This document shows, piece after piece, positions 51,664-61,489 of a DNA stretch of 64,000 nt; position 1 is the first letter of the stretch, and each line of letters starts with the position of its first letter. The stretch is from Chthoniobacteraceae bacterium. GTDB taxonomy: Bacteria > Verrucomicrobiota > Verrucomicrobiia > Chthoniobacterales > Chthoniobacteraceae. Location: the NCBI GenBank assembly GCA_028293625.1, contig JAQGOL010000025.1, positions 62,001 to 126,000 on the forward strand, written 5' to 3'. The position numbers were made by a program, and so were the translations under genes. The notes beneath the pieces were generated by a model. It ran no database searches. It was not told the origin of the DNA and was given only the letters and a program-made list of their open reading frames with translations.

Positions 51664-52764
51664 TCACACAGCGGCTGTGAGCGGCACCACCCACGACGCC
51701 GGGGTCCATGCGCCTGTTTCCCAACGATCCGCGCTGGCGTACTCGCGCACAACCAATTCGCTTTCGCTGATTTCCACATGGAAAAAAGCCTGCGCATCCA
51801 TTTTGTAATGGCTTGAATTGTCGACGTTAAAGATCGGGATTCCCGACGCCGCCTTCGTCCCGGCTCCATCCCATTTAAAGACATTGCGAGCATGGGTATG
51901 GCCGTAAAAAATCGCCGCGATCTGATAACCGCGGATTGCCTCGTAAAAGCTATGCACGTCGCACGGATCCCATTCCTTGTTCTCAAAAGGCGCGTCCGGA
52001 TCGCATCCCTTGGCGCTGGTATACCGGCCGATATCGACATGATGAAGCAGGACAACCGGCCGCCCGCTTTTGCCCACTTTTTCAGCCAGATCGGCGCGTA
52101 AAAACTCGAGGCTGTCGAGGGCGGCAAAACGCCGTTTCCGCGTCACCTCAGGCGCCGTGCCGACGATAAGCCCCAGGCAGACAAAATGCACGTGCCCCCA
52201 GTCCCAGGAATAATGGAGACCATTTGAAGAAATGTTACCGACTCCGGGACGCTCCTTGTTGCGTGCGATAATGTGATCGAGCACCAATCCTTTGCCGTGC
52301 GGCGCATCATGGTTGCCGTGAATCTCATACACCGGATACTTCAGCTTGCCGTCCGTCCCCGTCAGCCCGAACCCGGCGTTCCATGCCTCCCATTCGGTCT
52401 GTTGCATCCGGGAAAAAACCGGCCCCTCCTTGTCGCCGCTGTCGATCAGATCCCCCACATGGATCAGGCCGCGTGGCGCAGAGACCATTCCGGCCCGGGA
52501 CGCCGCGGGAATGGTCGTCCCGGGCAGCTTGTTCAGAGTTTCAATCAAACGCGAACCGACCTCGGCCGACGCCTCATCGAGCATGCCCGGGTTTTCGCTA
52601 TCGGCGCAAAAATGAGTGTCACCGATCAGAAAAAAACTGACACCATCATTTTGGGCCGCCCCGGCCGGACGCAATGTGAAAATGCCGGCGGCCGCCGCGG
52701 CAGCGGTCGTGCCAATAAATCTGCGTCTCGAAACATTCTGCAGGGAGGAACTGGGAGTATTCAT
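51664..52764 (-). CDS. Tat-exported metallophosphoesterase
   Basis: A 366-aa protein with Tat signal SRRRFIGTTAAAAAAGIFTLRPAGA. The calcineurin-like metal motifs are visible: FFLIGDTHFCAD (D-x-H), HVGDLIDSGD (GDxxD), EIHGNHDAPHG (GNHD), VVLLHHVDIG and FYGHTHARNVF (GHxH). It should hydrolyse phosphate mono- or diesters outside the cytoplasm. The ATG at 52764 sets the start; the longer ORF has no sensible signal peptide. It converges with lon, 6 bp apart. Confidence 0.92.
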   Translation of the reverse strand: MNTPSSSLQNVSRRRFIGTTAAAAAAGIFTLRPAGAAQNDGVSFFLIGDTHFCADSENPGMLDEASAEVGSRLIETLNKLPGTTIPAASRAGMVSAPRGLIHVGDLIDSGDKEGPVFSRMQQTEWEAWNAGFGLTGTDGKLKYPVYEIHGNHDAPHGKGLVLDHIIARNKERPGVGNISSNGLHYSWDWGHVHFVCLGLIVGTAPEVTRKRRFAALDSLEFLRADLAEKVGKSGRPVVLLHHVDIGRYTSAKGCDPDAPFENKEWDPCDVHSFYEAIRGYQIAAIFYGHTHARNVFKWDGAGTKAASGIPIFNVDNSSHYKMDAQAFFHVEISESELVVREYASADRWETGAWTPASWVVPLTAAV

Positions 52765-52820
52765 GCGCGTGAAAACCACACTGTAGCCGCCGTTTTCCAG
52801 GCGCCAATCCTGCAGAAAAT

Positions 52821-54221
52821 TCAGACATCCGAATCTTCTCCCGCATCGGGCAGCCCTTGCACACCGATAGAGAACTGCCGGCATTTTCGGCGTAACGTTA
52901 CCCGGTTCATCCCGGTCTCGCGTGCCAGGATCGTCGGCTTGTTATCAAAACGCGTCAGCAAGTGCCGCAATGCCATTTCCTCCAGCTCCCCGGCCATCGT
53001 GTTATAATTGGCTCCATCTTTCAGACGCGTATCAAGCCAGGCTGCCAACACCGGCTGAAGCGTGTCGGACTCCACGGCCAGGCTTACGCACTCCCGAATA
53101 TCGCGTGGCAGATGATGGGGCAAAATCACCGAGCCGCTTGAAACCGCGATCGCGTGCTCAAGCACATTGCGCAGCTCCCGCACGTTGCCGGGCCAATCAT
53201 GCCGTGCCAGCAGTTCAAGGGAGGCGGGCGCCAGCTGCACCGAACGTTCCGGACAAAGCGAACCGAGAAAAAAATTCGCGAGCGCCGGCAGATCGCCCCC
53301 GCGTTCCCGCAGAGCCGGCATCGCAATCTCCAGCACGTGCAACCGGTAATAGAGGTCCTCACGAAAACGGCCGGCGCGTACTTCCTCCCGCAATGCCTTA
53401 TGCGTGGCGGTGATCAGGCGCAGGTTAACCCTCAGATCCTCACGGCCCCCCACCCTCGTAAATGTGCGCTCCTCGACAAACCGCAAAAGTTTGGCCTGCA
53501 CCGAAAGCGGAATGTCGCCGATCTCATCCAAAAAAAGCGTGCCGCCCTGCGCCCGCTCAATGTGCCCCGGGCGCGCCGCGCCGGCTCCGGTGAACGCGTT
53601 TTTTTCGTGCCCGAAAAGTTCGGCTTCCAGCAACGACTCAGGCAACGCGCTGCAATGCAAAGTAATAAATGGAGCGGCCCGGCGCGCCCCATTTGCGTGA
53701 ATGACTTTGGCCGTGAGCGTTTTACCCGTTCCCGTCGGTCCGGCGATGAGAACCGGCACATCGCTCGCGCAAGCATGGGCAATCTCGACAAAGCTACGCT
53801 GCATGGCGGGTGCCGCGCCGACCAGCATTGCAAACGATTGCGGCACCGCGGCCGGCAGCGTCGCACTAAGCACCTGTCTCATGGTTTCCTGCACCTCGTG
53901 CAACTCCAACGGCTTGAGCAAATACGAGGCTGCACCGAGCCGTTTTGCCGCCACGGCGTTATCCAAAGTCCCGTGCGCTGTAACAATAATCACCGGCAAC
54001 GCGGGCCGGTCCCGGCGAATCCGCTCAAGCACCTCCAGCCCGCTCATGTCGGGCAGTCCGATATCCAGGATCACAAGGGAAAACTCACCCAGAACCAGTT
54101 CGCTGAATGCTTTCGCGCCCGAAGCACAGAGACGCGCATCGTGACCCAGGCGCCGGCAGACTGCCGCGAGTGCGGAGGCGAGGGCGTGTTCGTCTTCGAT
54201 AATTAAAATGGGGTTTGTCAT
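52821..54221 (-). CDS. Sigma-54-dependent NtrC-family response regulator
   Basis: A 466-aa three-domain activator. The receiver has the phospho-Asp in LVILDIGLPDMSG. The AAA+ domain has Walker A AGPTGTGKTLTAKVIH, Walker B GGTLFLDEIGDI and the sigma-54 contact loop HEKNAFTGA. The first residue of GAFTGA is Asn here, which is unusual. The C-terminal Fis-type HTH is NKPTILARETGMNRVTLRRKCRQF. It is co-encoded with its kinase (4-nt ATGA overlap). It is the only visible candidate activator for the sigma-54 promoter at 39277. Confidence 0.95.
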   Translation of the reverse strand: MTNPILIIEDEHALASALAAVCRRLGHDARLCASGAKAFSELVLGEFSLVILDIGLPDMSGLEVLERIRRDRPALPVIIVTAHGTLDNAVAAKRLGAASYLLKPLELHEVQETMRQVLSATLPAAVPQSFAMLVGAAPAMQRSFVEIAHACASDVPVLIAGPTGTGKTLTAKVIHANGARRAAPFITLHCSALPESLLEAELFGHEKNAFTGAGAARPGHIERAQGGTLFLDEIGDIPLSVQAKLLRFVEERTFTRVGGREDLRVNLRLITATHKALREEVRAGRFREDLYYRLHVLEIAMPALRERGGDLPALANFFLGSLCPERSVQLAPASLELLARHDWPGNVRELRNVLEHAIAVSSGSVILPHHLPRDIRECVSLAVESDTLQPVLAAWLDTRLKDGANYNTMAGELEEMALRHLLTRFDNKPTILARETGMNRVTLRRKCRQFSIGVQGLPDAGEDSDV

Positions 54222-55564
54222 GGGAAAAGAGGTGAAGCCGGCAGCGCAAGGATCACCTCCCCGCCGCCTTCGCTCCGGTTGCCGACCCGGAGCGCGCCGC
54301 CATGGGCTTTGAGAATTTCAGCGCACACATTGAGCCCGATCCCCATGCCACCTTCTTTCTCGGAAAAAAACAGATCGGCATGATGCGCAAGCGCCGCCTC
54401 GGAAAAACCGGGACCCGAATCGCGGAAGGCGAGCTGGACGCCGCTCTCGTCGTTCGTGACGGAGATCGTGAGCAGCCCTCCCATCGGCATTGCCTGGATC
54501 GCGTTGAGGAGCACATTCCCGATGGCCTGTGCCAGCCGACGCGCATCCACGCACACCTGAACCCCGGCCGGCAAATCATTGACCAATTTCACCCCCGCAT
54601 GCGCCGCCGTGCCGCCATGCGCTCTCACCATTTCTTTGACGATCTGGCAGAGATCGCCGACCGCCATCCGTGGCGGCATTGGACGCGCAAGAAACATCCA
54701 TTGATTAACCAACCCCTCGATCCGCATCGTTTCATCGAGCAGCACAGGAATTGAATCCGCGGCGGTCTCCTCAAGATGCCCCGGCAGCGCCGACTCCAGA
54801 AGTTGCGCATGCATCCGGATGGCCGAAAGCGGATTGTGAATCTCGTGGGCCAGTCCGGTGACCATGCGCCCCAGGATCGCAAGCCGCTCCGCCTGTTCCC
54901 GGCGCAACCGTTCTTCGGCAAGCTGCGCGCGCGTCCCCAGGTATGCACGCGCCAGCTGACCGATCTCATCGGCGCGTTCCGCTCCTGGAAGAGTCGCCTC
55001 CATATCCTCCTCAATGTGTGGCAAACGCCGCGCAAGCAGCCGCAACGGGTGTACCACTCCCCGCGCCAGCGTCCACGCCAGCGCCAGCGAGAGACCCCAA
55101 AATGCGCCCAAGACGCCCACCGTTTGTGGCTGAAAAATAAACCGCGCCTCCGAGGCGCGCACCAAAAGCAACTCAATCTCCTCTGAAACGCCCACCGCCA
55201 CGGCCTCAAATCCACCGCGTGCCCACACCTCCCCCGGAACCCGGTGCGCTTCAGTCATTGCGTCCATTTTTCCAGCCGCCGCCGTCCGCACGATCTCGCT
55301 GAACCGCGCATCGCGGCGCGGCCAGAGATAGACCTCCATCCCCAATACCCGGCTCAATGATTCACTGGTCCGTTCACTCGCGGCCAGCCTTGCGCTGCGA
55401 ATAAACTCCGCATTCGTCCGGGCAAGCGCCGCGAACAAACTCCGCGACTCGTGGACTGCGGAGAGATGCAGCCACGCCACCAATGCCAATGATCCAGCCG
55501 CCACAAAAAGCAGGAATGGAATGGCGATTCGCAGCCAAAGGCTTCGAAAATGGCGGGGCGGCAT
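54218..55564 (-). CDS. Membrane sensor histidine kinase (NtrB-type partner)
   Basis: A 448-aa kinase. TM1 is WLRIAIPFLLFVAAGSLALVAWL, a periplasmic sensor region follows, and TM2 is VLGAFWGLSLALAWTLA. A HAMP-like linker leads to HisKA with the His in LAHEIHNPLSAIRMHAQLL and a HATPase_c with NVLLNAIQAMP, DSGPGFSEAAL and GGMGIGLNVCAEIL. It should phosphorylate the overlapping NtrC-family regulator. The sensed signal is unknown. It diverges from the sulfate operon. Confidence 0.94.
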   Translation of the reverse strand: MPPRHFRSLWLRIAIPFLLFVAAGSLALVAWLHLSAVHESRSLFAALARTNAEFIRSARLAASERTSESLSRVLGMEVYLWPRRDARFSEIVRTAAAGKMDAMTEAHRVPGEVWARGGFEAVAVGVSEEIELLLVRASEARFIFQPQTVGVLGAFWGLSLALAWTLARGVVHPLRLLARRLPHIEEDMEATLPGAERADEIGQLARAYLGTRAQLAEERLRREQAERLAILGRMVTGLAHEIHNPLSAIRMHAQLLESALPGHLEETAADSIPVLLDETMRIEGLVNQWMFLARPMPPRMAVGDLCQIVKEMVRAHGGTAAHAGVKLVNDLPAGVQVCVDARRLAQAIGNVLLNAIQAMPMGGLLTISVTNDESGVQLAFRDSGPGFSEAALAHHADLFFSEKEGGMGIGLNVCAEILKAHGGALRVGNRSEGGGEVILALPASPLFP

Positions 55565-55696
55565 GGCTGCAATCTATCCATCCAAAAAAATTGGCGAGGT
55601 TATTTTATATCCGGCACAATTTTCCCAAAAAAGAGGAGGGCCGCTCTGTGCAGCGGATTGGTGAATGAAAGAAATCGAAAACAACGATTGCAATAC

Positions 55697-55713
55697 CATA
55701 CTGGGTTAGTATG
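55697..55713. promoter_or_regulatory. Inverted repeat upstream of the sulfate/cysteine operon
   Basis: CATACT-GGGTT-AGTATG is a 6-bp inverted repeat, extendable with one bulge to ATAC(C)ATACT / AGTATGTAT. It lies 114 bp upstream of the sbp start, in the region that holds the operon promoter. A likely operator for a sulfur or cysteine regulator (for example Rrf2/CymR-like), unproven. Confidence 0.45.
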
Positions 55714-55827
55714 TATGAAAACACGCGGTCGGCCATGTTGCGCTTCCAATGCGCCTCTTCCATCCCGCGGCAAGCCGTTCGCAAAACCGGCCTTTACGGC
55801 GCCGGGATCTGCTTCTTAAAACTTTCC

Positions 55828-56841
55828 ATGCACCCGCTCTTAATCATCCCAATAGGCCGGCTCAGGCCGCTTCTCGCCGCGCTCGCTTTTGCCAGCGGCG
55901 CCGCGCATGCCGAGACCACCCTGCTAAACGTTTCCTACGACGTCACCCGCGAACTCTTTAAGGAAGTCAACCCGGCGTTCAGCGCGAAATGGAAAGCGGA
56001 GACAGGCGAAACGGTCAGCATCAACCAATCGCACGGAGGATCGAGCAAACAGGTGCGGGCGGTGCTCGATGGGCTCGAAGCGGACGTGGTTACAATGAAT
56101 CAATCGACCGACATCGATGTGCTCGCAGCCGCCGGTCTTGTGGATAAGCAGTGGGAAAGCCGGTTCCCGGAAAACGCGGCGCCTTTTACCTCCACGATCG
56201 TTTTTGTTGTCCGAAAAGGGAACCCCAAGAAGATCAAGGAATGGGTCGACCTGGTCAGGGAAGGTATGCAGGTGATCATTCCAAATCCGAAAACCTCAGG
56301 CAACGGCCGCTACAGCTATCTGGCGGCATGGGGCGTCGCGCGAAAGGCCGCCGGCGGGAGTGATGCGGTCGCCAAGGATTTTGTCACCAAGCTTTTTAAA
56401 AACGTGCCTGTGCTCGACTCCGGCGGCCGTGGCGCAACGACGACTTTTGCCCAGCGCGGCATTGGCGACGTGCTGCTGACCTTTGAAAATGAGGCCGTTC
56501 TTACCCAGAAAGAACTCGGCGGCGGCGGTCTTCAAATTGTCTATCCGTCTTCCAGTATCCTGGCCGAGGCGCCCATTGCCGTGGTTGACAAGGTGGTGGA
56601 CAAAAGAGGGACCCGCAAACAGGCGGAAGCTTATCTGCGGTTTCTTTACTCGCCGGCCGGGCAGGAGCTCGCCGCCAAACATTCGCTTCGGCCCCGCTCC
56701 CCGGAAGTGCTTGCAAAACACGCCGCCGCGTTTCCCCAGCTCAATCTGCTGAGCATCGCCGATGCCGCCGGTGGATGGAGTCAGGCTCAAAAGACGCATT
56801 TTAACGACGGCGGCATTTTTGATCAGATCTATCTCAAGTAA
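55828..56841 (+). CDS. sbp: Sulfate ABC transporter substrate-binding protein
   Basis: A 337-aa periplasmic protein with signal peptide (MHPLLIIPIGRLRPLLAALAFASGAAHA). LLNVSYDVTRELFKEVNPAFSAKWKAETGETVSINQSHGGSSKQVRAVLDGLEADVVTMNQSTDIDVLA is the typical Sbp/CysP N-terminus, and NPKTSGNGRYSYLAAWG and DSGGRGATTTFAQRGIGDVLLTFENEA hold sulfate-binding residues. It delivers sulfate or thiosulfate to CysTWA encoded downstream. The ATG at 55828 is chosen because of the signal peptide. Confidence 0.95.
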   Translation: MHPLLIIPIGRLRPLLAALAFASGAAHAETTLLNVSYDVTRELFKEVNPAFSAKWKAETGETVSINQSHGGSSKQVRAVLDGLEADVVTMNQSTDIDVLAAAGLVDKQWESRFPENAAPFTSTIVFVVRKGNPKKIKEWVDLVREGMQVIIPNPKTSGNGRYSYLAAWGVARKAAGGSDAVAKDFVTKLFKNVPVLDSGGRGATTTFAQRGIGDVLLTFENEAVLTQKELGGGGLQIVYPSSSILAEAPIAVVDKVVDKRGTRKQAEAYLRFLYSPAGQELAAKHSLRPRSPEVLAKHAAAFPQLNLLSIADAAGGWSQAQKTHFNDGGIFDQIYLK

Positions 56842-56850
56842 CCCATTTCT

Positions 56851-57864
56851 ATGAGCTCCCTCCCTGCGTATCCACTCCCTGAAATTGCTGTTTCCGACTC
56901 CACGCGGATCCAGCCGAGCATCCTCTCGACGATTGGCCGCACGCCGTTGATCCGGCTCAACCGGATCACGCAAGGAGTGCAAGCCACCGTGCTACTGAAA
57001 GGGGAGTTTTTTAATCCGCTTGGCAGTGTAAAGGATCGTATCGGCGCGGCGATGATTGAGGCGGCTGAACGCGATGGCCGGCTGACTCCGGATACCCTGA
57101 TCATTGAACCGACTTCGGGCAATACCGGTATCGCGCTGGCTTTTGTCGCCGCGGCCAAAGGTTACCGGCTCCTGTTGACGATGCCTGAGACGATGAGCCT
57201 TGAGCGGCGCACATTGCTGGCGATGCTCGGCGCGAAACTTGTGCTGACTCCAGCCAGTGAAGGAATGCGCGGTGCCATCCAGCGCGCCCAGGAGCTCCAC
57301 GCTGAGACACCCTCCTCGTGGATCCCGATGCAGTTCAGCAATCCCGCCAACCCGGAGGTGCACCGGCGCACCACGGCCGAGGAAATCTGGCACGATACCA
57401 ATGGGCTGATCGATATTTTTGTCTCAGCGGTGGGAACCGGCGGGACCATCACCGGTGTGGCCGAAGTGATCAAACCGCGCAGACCCGGCTTTCATGCCAT
57501 CGCCGTGGAACCAGCCGGTTCGCCGGTCATCGCACAAACCCTGCGCGGGGAACCGGTCCGGCCCGGGCCGCATAAAATCCAGGGGACCGGCGCGGGATTT
57601 ATTCCCGAGAACCTGAACCTGGAAATCGTCGATCAGGTCGTCGCCGTCAGCAACGAAGATGCGATTGAAATGACCCGGCAACTGGCGCTTCAGGAGGGAA
57701 TCCTGGCGGGCATTTCCACCGGGGCGAACGTTTTTGCGGCACTAAACGCGGCACGGCTTCCTGAAAACAAAGGCAAACTCATCGTTACGGTTGGATGCAG
57801 CACAGGCGAACGTTATTTGAGCACGGACCTGGCCATGGCCGCTCGCAAGGAGGTTGGATCATGA
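56851..57864 (+). CDS. cysK: Cysteine synthase (O-acetylserine sulfhydrylase)
   Basis: The 337-aa PLP enzyme makes cysteine from O-acetylserine and sulfide. The Schiff-base Lys is in NPLGSVKDRIGAAMI, the substrate loop is EPTSGNTGIALAFVAAAKGYRL, the phosphate cup is SAVGTGGTITGVAEV, and KIQGTGAGFIPENLN and GISTGANVFAAL are the later conserved blocks. It starts 9 bp after sbp and ends in an ATGA overlap with the M14 gene, so uptake and assimilation are co-expressed. Confidence 0.96.
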   Translation: MSSLPAYPLPEIAVSDSTRIQPSILSTIGRTPLIRLNRITQGVQATVLLKGEFFNPLGSVKDRIGAAMIEAAERDGRLTPDTLIIEPTSGNTGIALAFVAAAKGYRLLLTMPETMSLERRTLLAMLGAKLVLTPASEGMRGAIQRAQELHAETPSSWIPMQFSNPANPEVHRRTTAEEIWHDTNGLIDIFVSAVGTGGTITGVAEVIKPRRPGFHAIAVEPAGSPVIAQTLRGEPVRPGPHKIQGTGAGFIPENLNLEIVDQVVAVSNEDAIEMTRQLALQEGILAGISTGANVFAALNAARLPENKGKLIVTVGCSTGERYLSTDLAMAARKEVGS

Positions 57865-58706
57865 CAGCATTGGAGTATACCAACACAATGGCTCCTGATC
57901 CACCCCATGGCCGTGTCACCGAGAAATCACGGCGCTCCATTAAAGAACTGCTGTTGCCCTTGTTTGTCCACGTAGGCGCGAGCGGGCAAAATCTTCGCGC
58001 CGATTCGGTCGGTTTCTGGCGGGTCAACGCAGATCGCTACTGGATGCCGCGGCTCATTTTCCGCGGCACGCAGAGCGAAGAGCCGCCGATCAAGCTGGCC
58101 ATCTTTGCCGGCATCCATGGCGACGAGCCCGCGGGCGTGCTGGCCGTGATCGATTTCCTGCGGTTTATTGAAGAAAACCCGATCCTGGGACGGGCGTATC
58201 ATCTCTACATCTATCCGCTCTGCAATCCGACCGGGTATGAGGATGGGACACGGGAATCGCGCAGTGGCAAGGATCTCAATCGCGAGTTCTGGCATGGATC
58301 CTCCGAGCCGGAAGTCGCTTTGATTGAGCAGGAGCTGATCCGGCACAATTTTAATGGCATCATCGCGCTTCATTCCGATGACACCAGCGACGGGCTTTAC
58401 GGCTTTGTGCGCGGTTCGACCCTCACTGAACTTCTGCTCAAGCCGGCCCTTGCCGCCGCCGAAGCCGCCCTCCCCGTCAACCAAGCCGCTGTGATTGACG
58501 GATTCCATGCAGTCAACGGAATCATTCACACCGCTTACGACGGCATCCTCACCGCGCCACCCGGGACGCGGCCGGCGCCAATGGAAATCATCCTCGAATC
58601 CCCGCATCACGCCCCACTGCATCTCCAGCGAAAAGCTTTCGTGCTTGCCGTGACCGAAATCATCCGCGAATACCGCCGCATGATCTCCTACAGCGCGGAT
58701 CTTTAA
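57861..58706 (+). CDS. M14-family zinc carboxypeptidase in the sulfate operon
   Basis: A 281-aa cytoplasmic protein of the M14 / succinylglutamate desuccinylase-like superfamily. The zinc ligands are in AIFAGIHGDEPAGVLAV (His and Glu) and IIALHSDDTSDGLYG (His). YPLCNPTGYEDGTRESRSGKDLNREFWHGS contains the N-x-R substrate-carboxylate motif and the catalytic Glu is likely in MEIILESPHHAP. It would cleave an amide or peptide bond. Its position between cysK and cysT suggests release of cysteine or a sulfur-containing amino acid from a peptide or conjugate. No signal peptide. Confidence 0.85.
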   Translation: MTALEYTNTMAPDPPHGRVTEKSRRSIKELLLPLFVHVGASGQNLRADSVGFWRVNADRYWMPRLIFRGTQSEEPPIKLAIFAGIHGDEPAGVLAVIDFLRFIEENPILGRAYHLYIYPLCNPTGYEDGTRESRSGKDLNREFWHGSSEPEVALIEQELIRHNFNGIIALHSDDTSDGLYGFVRGSTLTELLLKPALAAAEAALPVNQAAVIDGFHAVNGIIHTAYDGILTAPPGTRPAPMEIILESPHHAPLHLQRKAFVLAVTEIIREYRRMISYSADL

Positions 58707-58709
58707 ATC

Positions 58710-59537
58710 ATGGCGAAATTCCGCGTCCTGCCCGGCTTTGGCCTGTCGCTGGGATACACACTGCTCTATCTGGGGCTGATCGTGCTGATCCCGCTTTCGG
58801 CCACGTTTTTGAAAACAGCCGGGATGAGCTGGGCGGATTTTTTGGCCGCGGTCGCTTCCCCCCGCGTGATGGCATCCTACCGGTTGAGTTTTGGCGCGTC
58901 GTTTATTGCCGCCGCGATCAACACGGCGGCCGGGTTGCTCGTGGCATGGGTGCTGGTGCGTTACTCGTTTCCTGGAAAGAAGGTCGTCGATTCCCTGGTT
59001 GATCTTCCCTTTGCGTTGCCAACAGCCGTGGCGGGTATCGCGCTCACCGCCATTTACGCCCCGAACGGCTGGATCGGTTCCCTGCTGATGCCACTTGGGA
59101 TCAAAAGCGCATTTTCACCATTTGGCGTGATCATCGCGATGACCTTTATCGGTCTTCCTTTCGTTGTGCGCACCGTTCAACCGGTTCTGGAGGATCTCGA
59201 TCCTGAAGTCGAACAAGCCGCCGCCACGCTGGGCGCCAACCGCCTGACCACATTCATTTATGTGATCTTTCCGGAGATCTGGCCGGCGCTTTTAACCGGT
59301 TTTGCCATGGCATTTGCCCGCGCCATTGGCGAATACGGCTCGGTGGTTTTCATCGCCGGGAATATGCCGATGAAAACCGAGATCACGCCGCTGCTGATCA
59401 TCACCAAGCTTGAGCAATACGATTTTCGCGGCGCGACCGCCATTGCCGTCGTGATGCTTGTCGTTTCGTTTATACTCCTGCTCGGCATCAACCTGCTTCA
59501 ACGTTTCACCACCCGGCGCCGCAATGCGTTTGCCTGA
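58710..59537 (+). CDS. cysT: Sulfate ABC transporter permease CysT
   Basis: A 275-aa inner-membrane permease with about six helices. It shows the CysT/CysU pattern: [30 protein letters not shown] at the start, [25 protein letters not shown] and the EAA loop [60 protein letters not shown]. It pairs with CysW and is energised by CysA. It begins 3 bp after the M14 gene. Confidence 0.96.
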   Translation: MAKFRVLPGFGLSLGYTLLYLGLIVLIPLSATFLKTAGMSWADFLAAVASPRVMASYRLSFGASFIAAAINTAAGLLVAWVLVRYSFPGKKVVDSLVDLPFALPTAVAGIALTAIYAPNGWIGSLLMPLGIKSAFSPFGVIIAMTFIGLPFVVRTVQPVLEDLDPEVEQAAATLGANRLTTFIYVIFPEIWPALLTGFAMAFARAIGEYGSVVFIAGNMPMKTEITPLLIITKLEQYDFRGATAIAVVMLVVSFILLLGINLLQRFTTRRRNAFA

Positions 59538-59540
59538 CCG

Positions 59541-60410
59541 ATGCCCCGGCAACTTCAAAACCCGGTCCGGCCCGCCGTCGCGCGGGGCGCCGCCTCGCCC
59601 CTGGCCGAGCCGGCGTGGGTGCGCTGGTTGCTGATCGCGGCCGCGCTCGGCTTTCTCGCGCTGTTTCTCGGACTGCCCCTTGCCGCCGTTTTCATCGAGG
59701 CATTCCGCAAAGGCGTTTCCACCTATCTGGCGGCATTTGAAGATCCGGATGCCTGGGCTGCCATCAAGCTCACCCTGCTCACCGCTGGCATCGCCGTGCC
59801 ACTCAACCTGGTCTTTGGACTGGCCGCCGCGTGGTGCATCACCAAGTTCGATTTCCGCGGCAAAAGCCTGCTGATCACTTTTATTGACCTGCCATTTGCG
59901 GTTTCGCCGGTCATCTCGGGATTGATTTATGTCCTGCTTTTTGGCGCGCAAGGCTGGTTTGGGCCATGGCTTGCCGCCCATGACATCAAAATTATCTTCG
60001 CCGTTCCCGGCATCGTGCTGGCGAGCATCTTCGTCACTTTTCCCTTCGTGGCGCGCGAACTTATTCCCCTGATGCAATCCCAGGGAAGCGACGAGGAAGA
60101 GGCAGCGGTGAGCCTGGGCGCCACCGGCTGGCAAACCTTCTGGCATGTCACTTTGCCCAATGTGCGATGGGCGCTCCTTTACGGAGTCATCCTTTGCAAC
60201 GCGCGCGCCATGGGCGAGTTTGGCGCGGTTTCAGTCGTCAGCGGCCATATCCGGGGCAAAACCAACACGCTGCCGCTTCACGTCGAGATTCTCTATAATG
60301 AGTATAATTTCGTCGCGGCTTTTGCATGCGCGTCGCTGCTGGCTTTCCTGGCCATCGTCACCCTTGTGCTCAAATCGATCATAGAAGGCCGCCATCTTTC
60401 CAAGCCATGA
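59541..60410 (+). CDS. cysW: Sulfate ABC transporter permease CysW
   Basis: The 289-aa second permease of the sulfate importer. [67 protein letters not shown] and the EAA loop [72 protein letters not shown] are diagnostic for CysW. The stop overlaps the cysA start by 4 nt (ATGA). Confidence 0.96.
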   Translation: MPRQLQNPVRPAVARGAASPLAEPAWVRWLLIAAALGFLALFLGLPLAAVFIEAFRKGVSTYLAAFEDPDAWAAIKLTLLTAGIAVPLNLVFGLAAAWCITKFDFRGKSLLITFIDLPFAVSPVISGLIYVLLFGAQGWFGPWLAAHDIKIIFAVPGIVLASIFVTFPFVARELIPLMQSQGSDEEEAAVSLGATGWQTFWHVTLPNVRWALLYGVILCNARAMGEFGAVSVVSGHIRGKTNTLPLHVEILYNEYNFVAAFACASLLAFLAIVTLVLKSIIEGRHLSKP

Positions 60411-61456
60411 GCATTGAAGCCCGCAATATCAGCCGTCATTTCGGCGCCTTCACGGCCCTCGATGACATCAATCTCAAGATCGGCACCGGCGAACTTGTCT
60501 CGCTCCTCGGCCCGTCCGGTTCGGGCAAAACCACGCTGCTGCGGATCATTGCCGGGCTTGAACGCTCCGATACCGGGAGCGTGCTTTTTAATGGAGAGGA
60601 CGCCACGCTTTTACCCGTCCGCGAACGGCAGGTCGGATTTGTTTTCCAACATTACGCGCTCTTCCGGCACATGAGCGTTTTTAAGAACATCGCTTTCGGG
60701 CTGAACGTACGCAGCGAACGCCCCTCCAAAGCCGCTATCCGCGATAAAGTGCGCAGCCTCCTTTCACTCGTGCAATTGGAAGGCCTGGAAGAGCGGTATC
60801 CCAACCAGCTCAGCGGTGGACAGCGCCAACGGGTCGCCCTGGCCCGGGCCCTTGCGATTGATCCCAAGGTCCTTCTGCTTGATGAGCCATTCGGCGCCCT
60901 TGACGCCCGGGTTCGCCACGAACTGCGGCGCTGGTTGCGGCAAATCCACCAGTCACTTCACATCACCACTCTTTTTGTCACGCACGACCAGGACGAAGCG
61001 CTTGAAGTGGCCGATCGCGTCGTCGTCATGAACCAGGCGCGCATCGAGCAAATCGGCTCGCCGGAGGAGATCTATGATCATCCCCGGACGCCATTTGTTC
61101 ATGAGTTCCTGGGGAAATCGAACACATTGAGCGTGAAGGTCGACAGCGGCGGCGCCTCGGTCGGCGCAATTGCTTTGCCACCCCCTGCCGCCGGCGGTGT
61201 CCATTCACTGACGGCCTATGTCAGGCCGCATCAGATTGGACTCTCGCGCGTGCCCAACGGAACTCCCGTGCTGCCTGTCAAAGTCACCCATATCCATGCC
61301 GCTGGTTCGAGTGCCCGGGTCGATTTGATCCGGATCGACAATGGCGAGGAACTTGCCGCGGAAATCTCGCGGGAAGACTTTGAGCAGCTCGCCCTGACGG
61401 TCGGGGAGGAAGCATTCGCCCGCTTTAAAAAGATCCAGGTTTACCCGGGCGGCTAG
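60407..61456 (+). CDS. cysA: Sulfate ABC transporter ATPase CysA
   Basis: The 349-aa ATPase starts [26 protein letters not shown], typical of CysA. Walker A is [14 protein letters not shown], the Q-loop is [23 protein letters not shown], the signature is [15 protein letters not shown] and Walker B is [24 protein letters not shown]-terminal TOBE-like domain ([38 protein letters not shown]) is present. The ORF-track start lies inside cysW and is rejected in favour of the ATGA overlap. The gene after it (GT20-HPr) starts 33 bp downstream. Confidence 0.96.
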   Translation: MSIEARNISRHFGAFTALDDINLKIGTGELVSLLGPSGSGKTTLLRIIAGLERSDTGSVLFNGEDATLLPVRERQVGFVFQHYALFRHMSVFKNIAFGLNVRSERPSKAAIRDKVRSLLSLVQLEGLEERYPNQLSGGQRQRVALARALAIDPKVLLLDEPFGALDARVRHELRRWLRQIHQSLHITTLFVTHDQDEALEVADRVVVMNQARIEQIGSPEEIYDHPRTPFVHEFLGKSNTLSVKVDSGGASVGAIALPPPAAGGVHSLTAYVRPHQIGLSRVPNGTPVLPVKVTHIHAAGSSARVDLIRIDNGEELAAEISREDFEQLALTVGEEAFARFKKIQVYPGG

Positions 61457-61489
61457 CCACGGCTCAGGAATGTCTGATCGCAAAAAATT

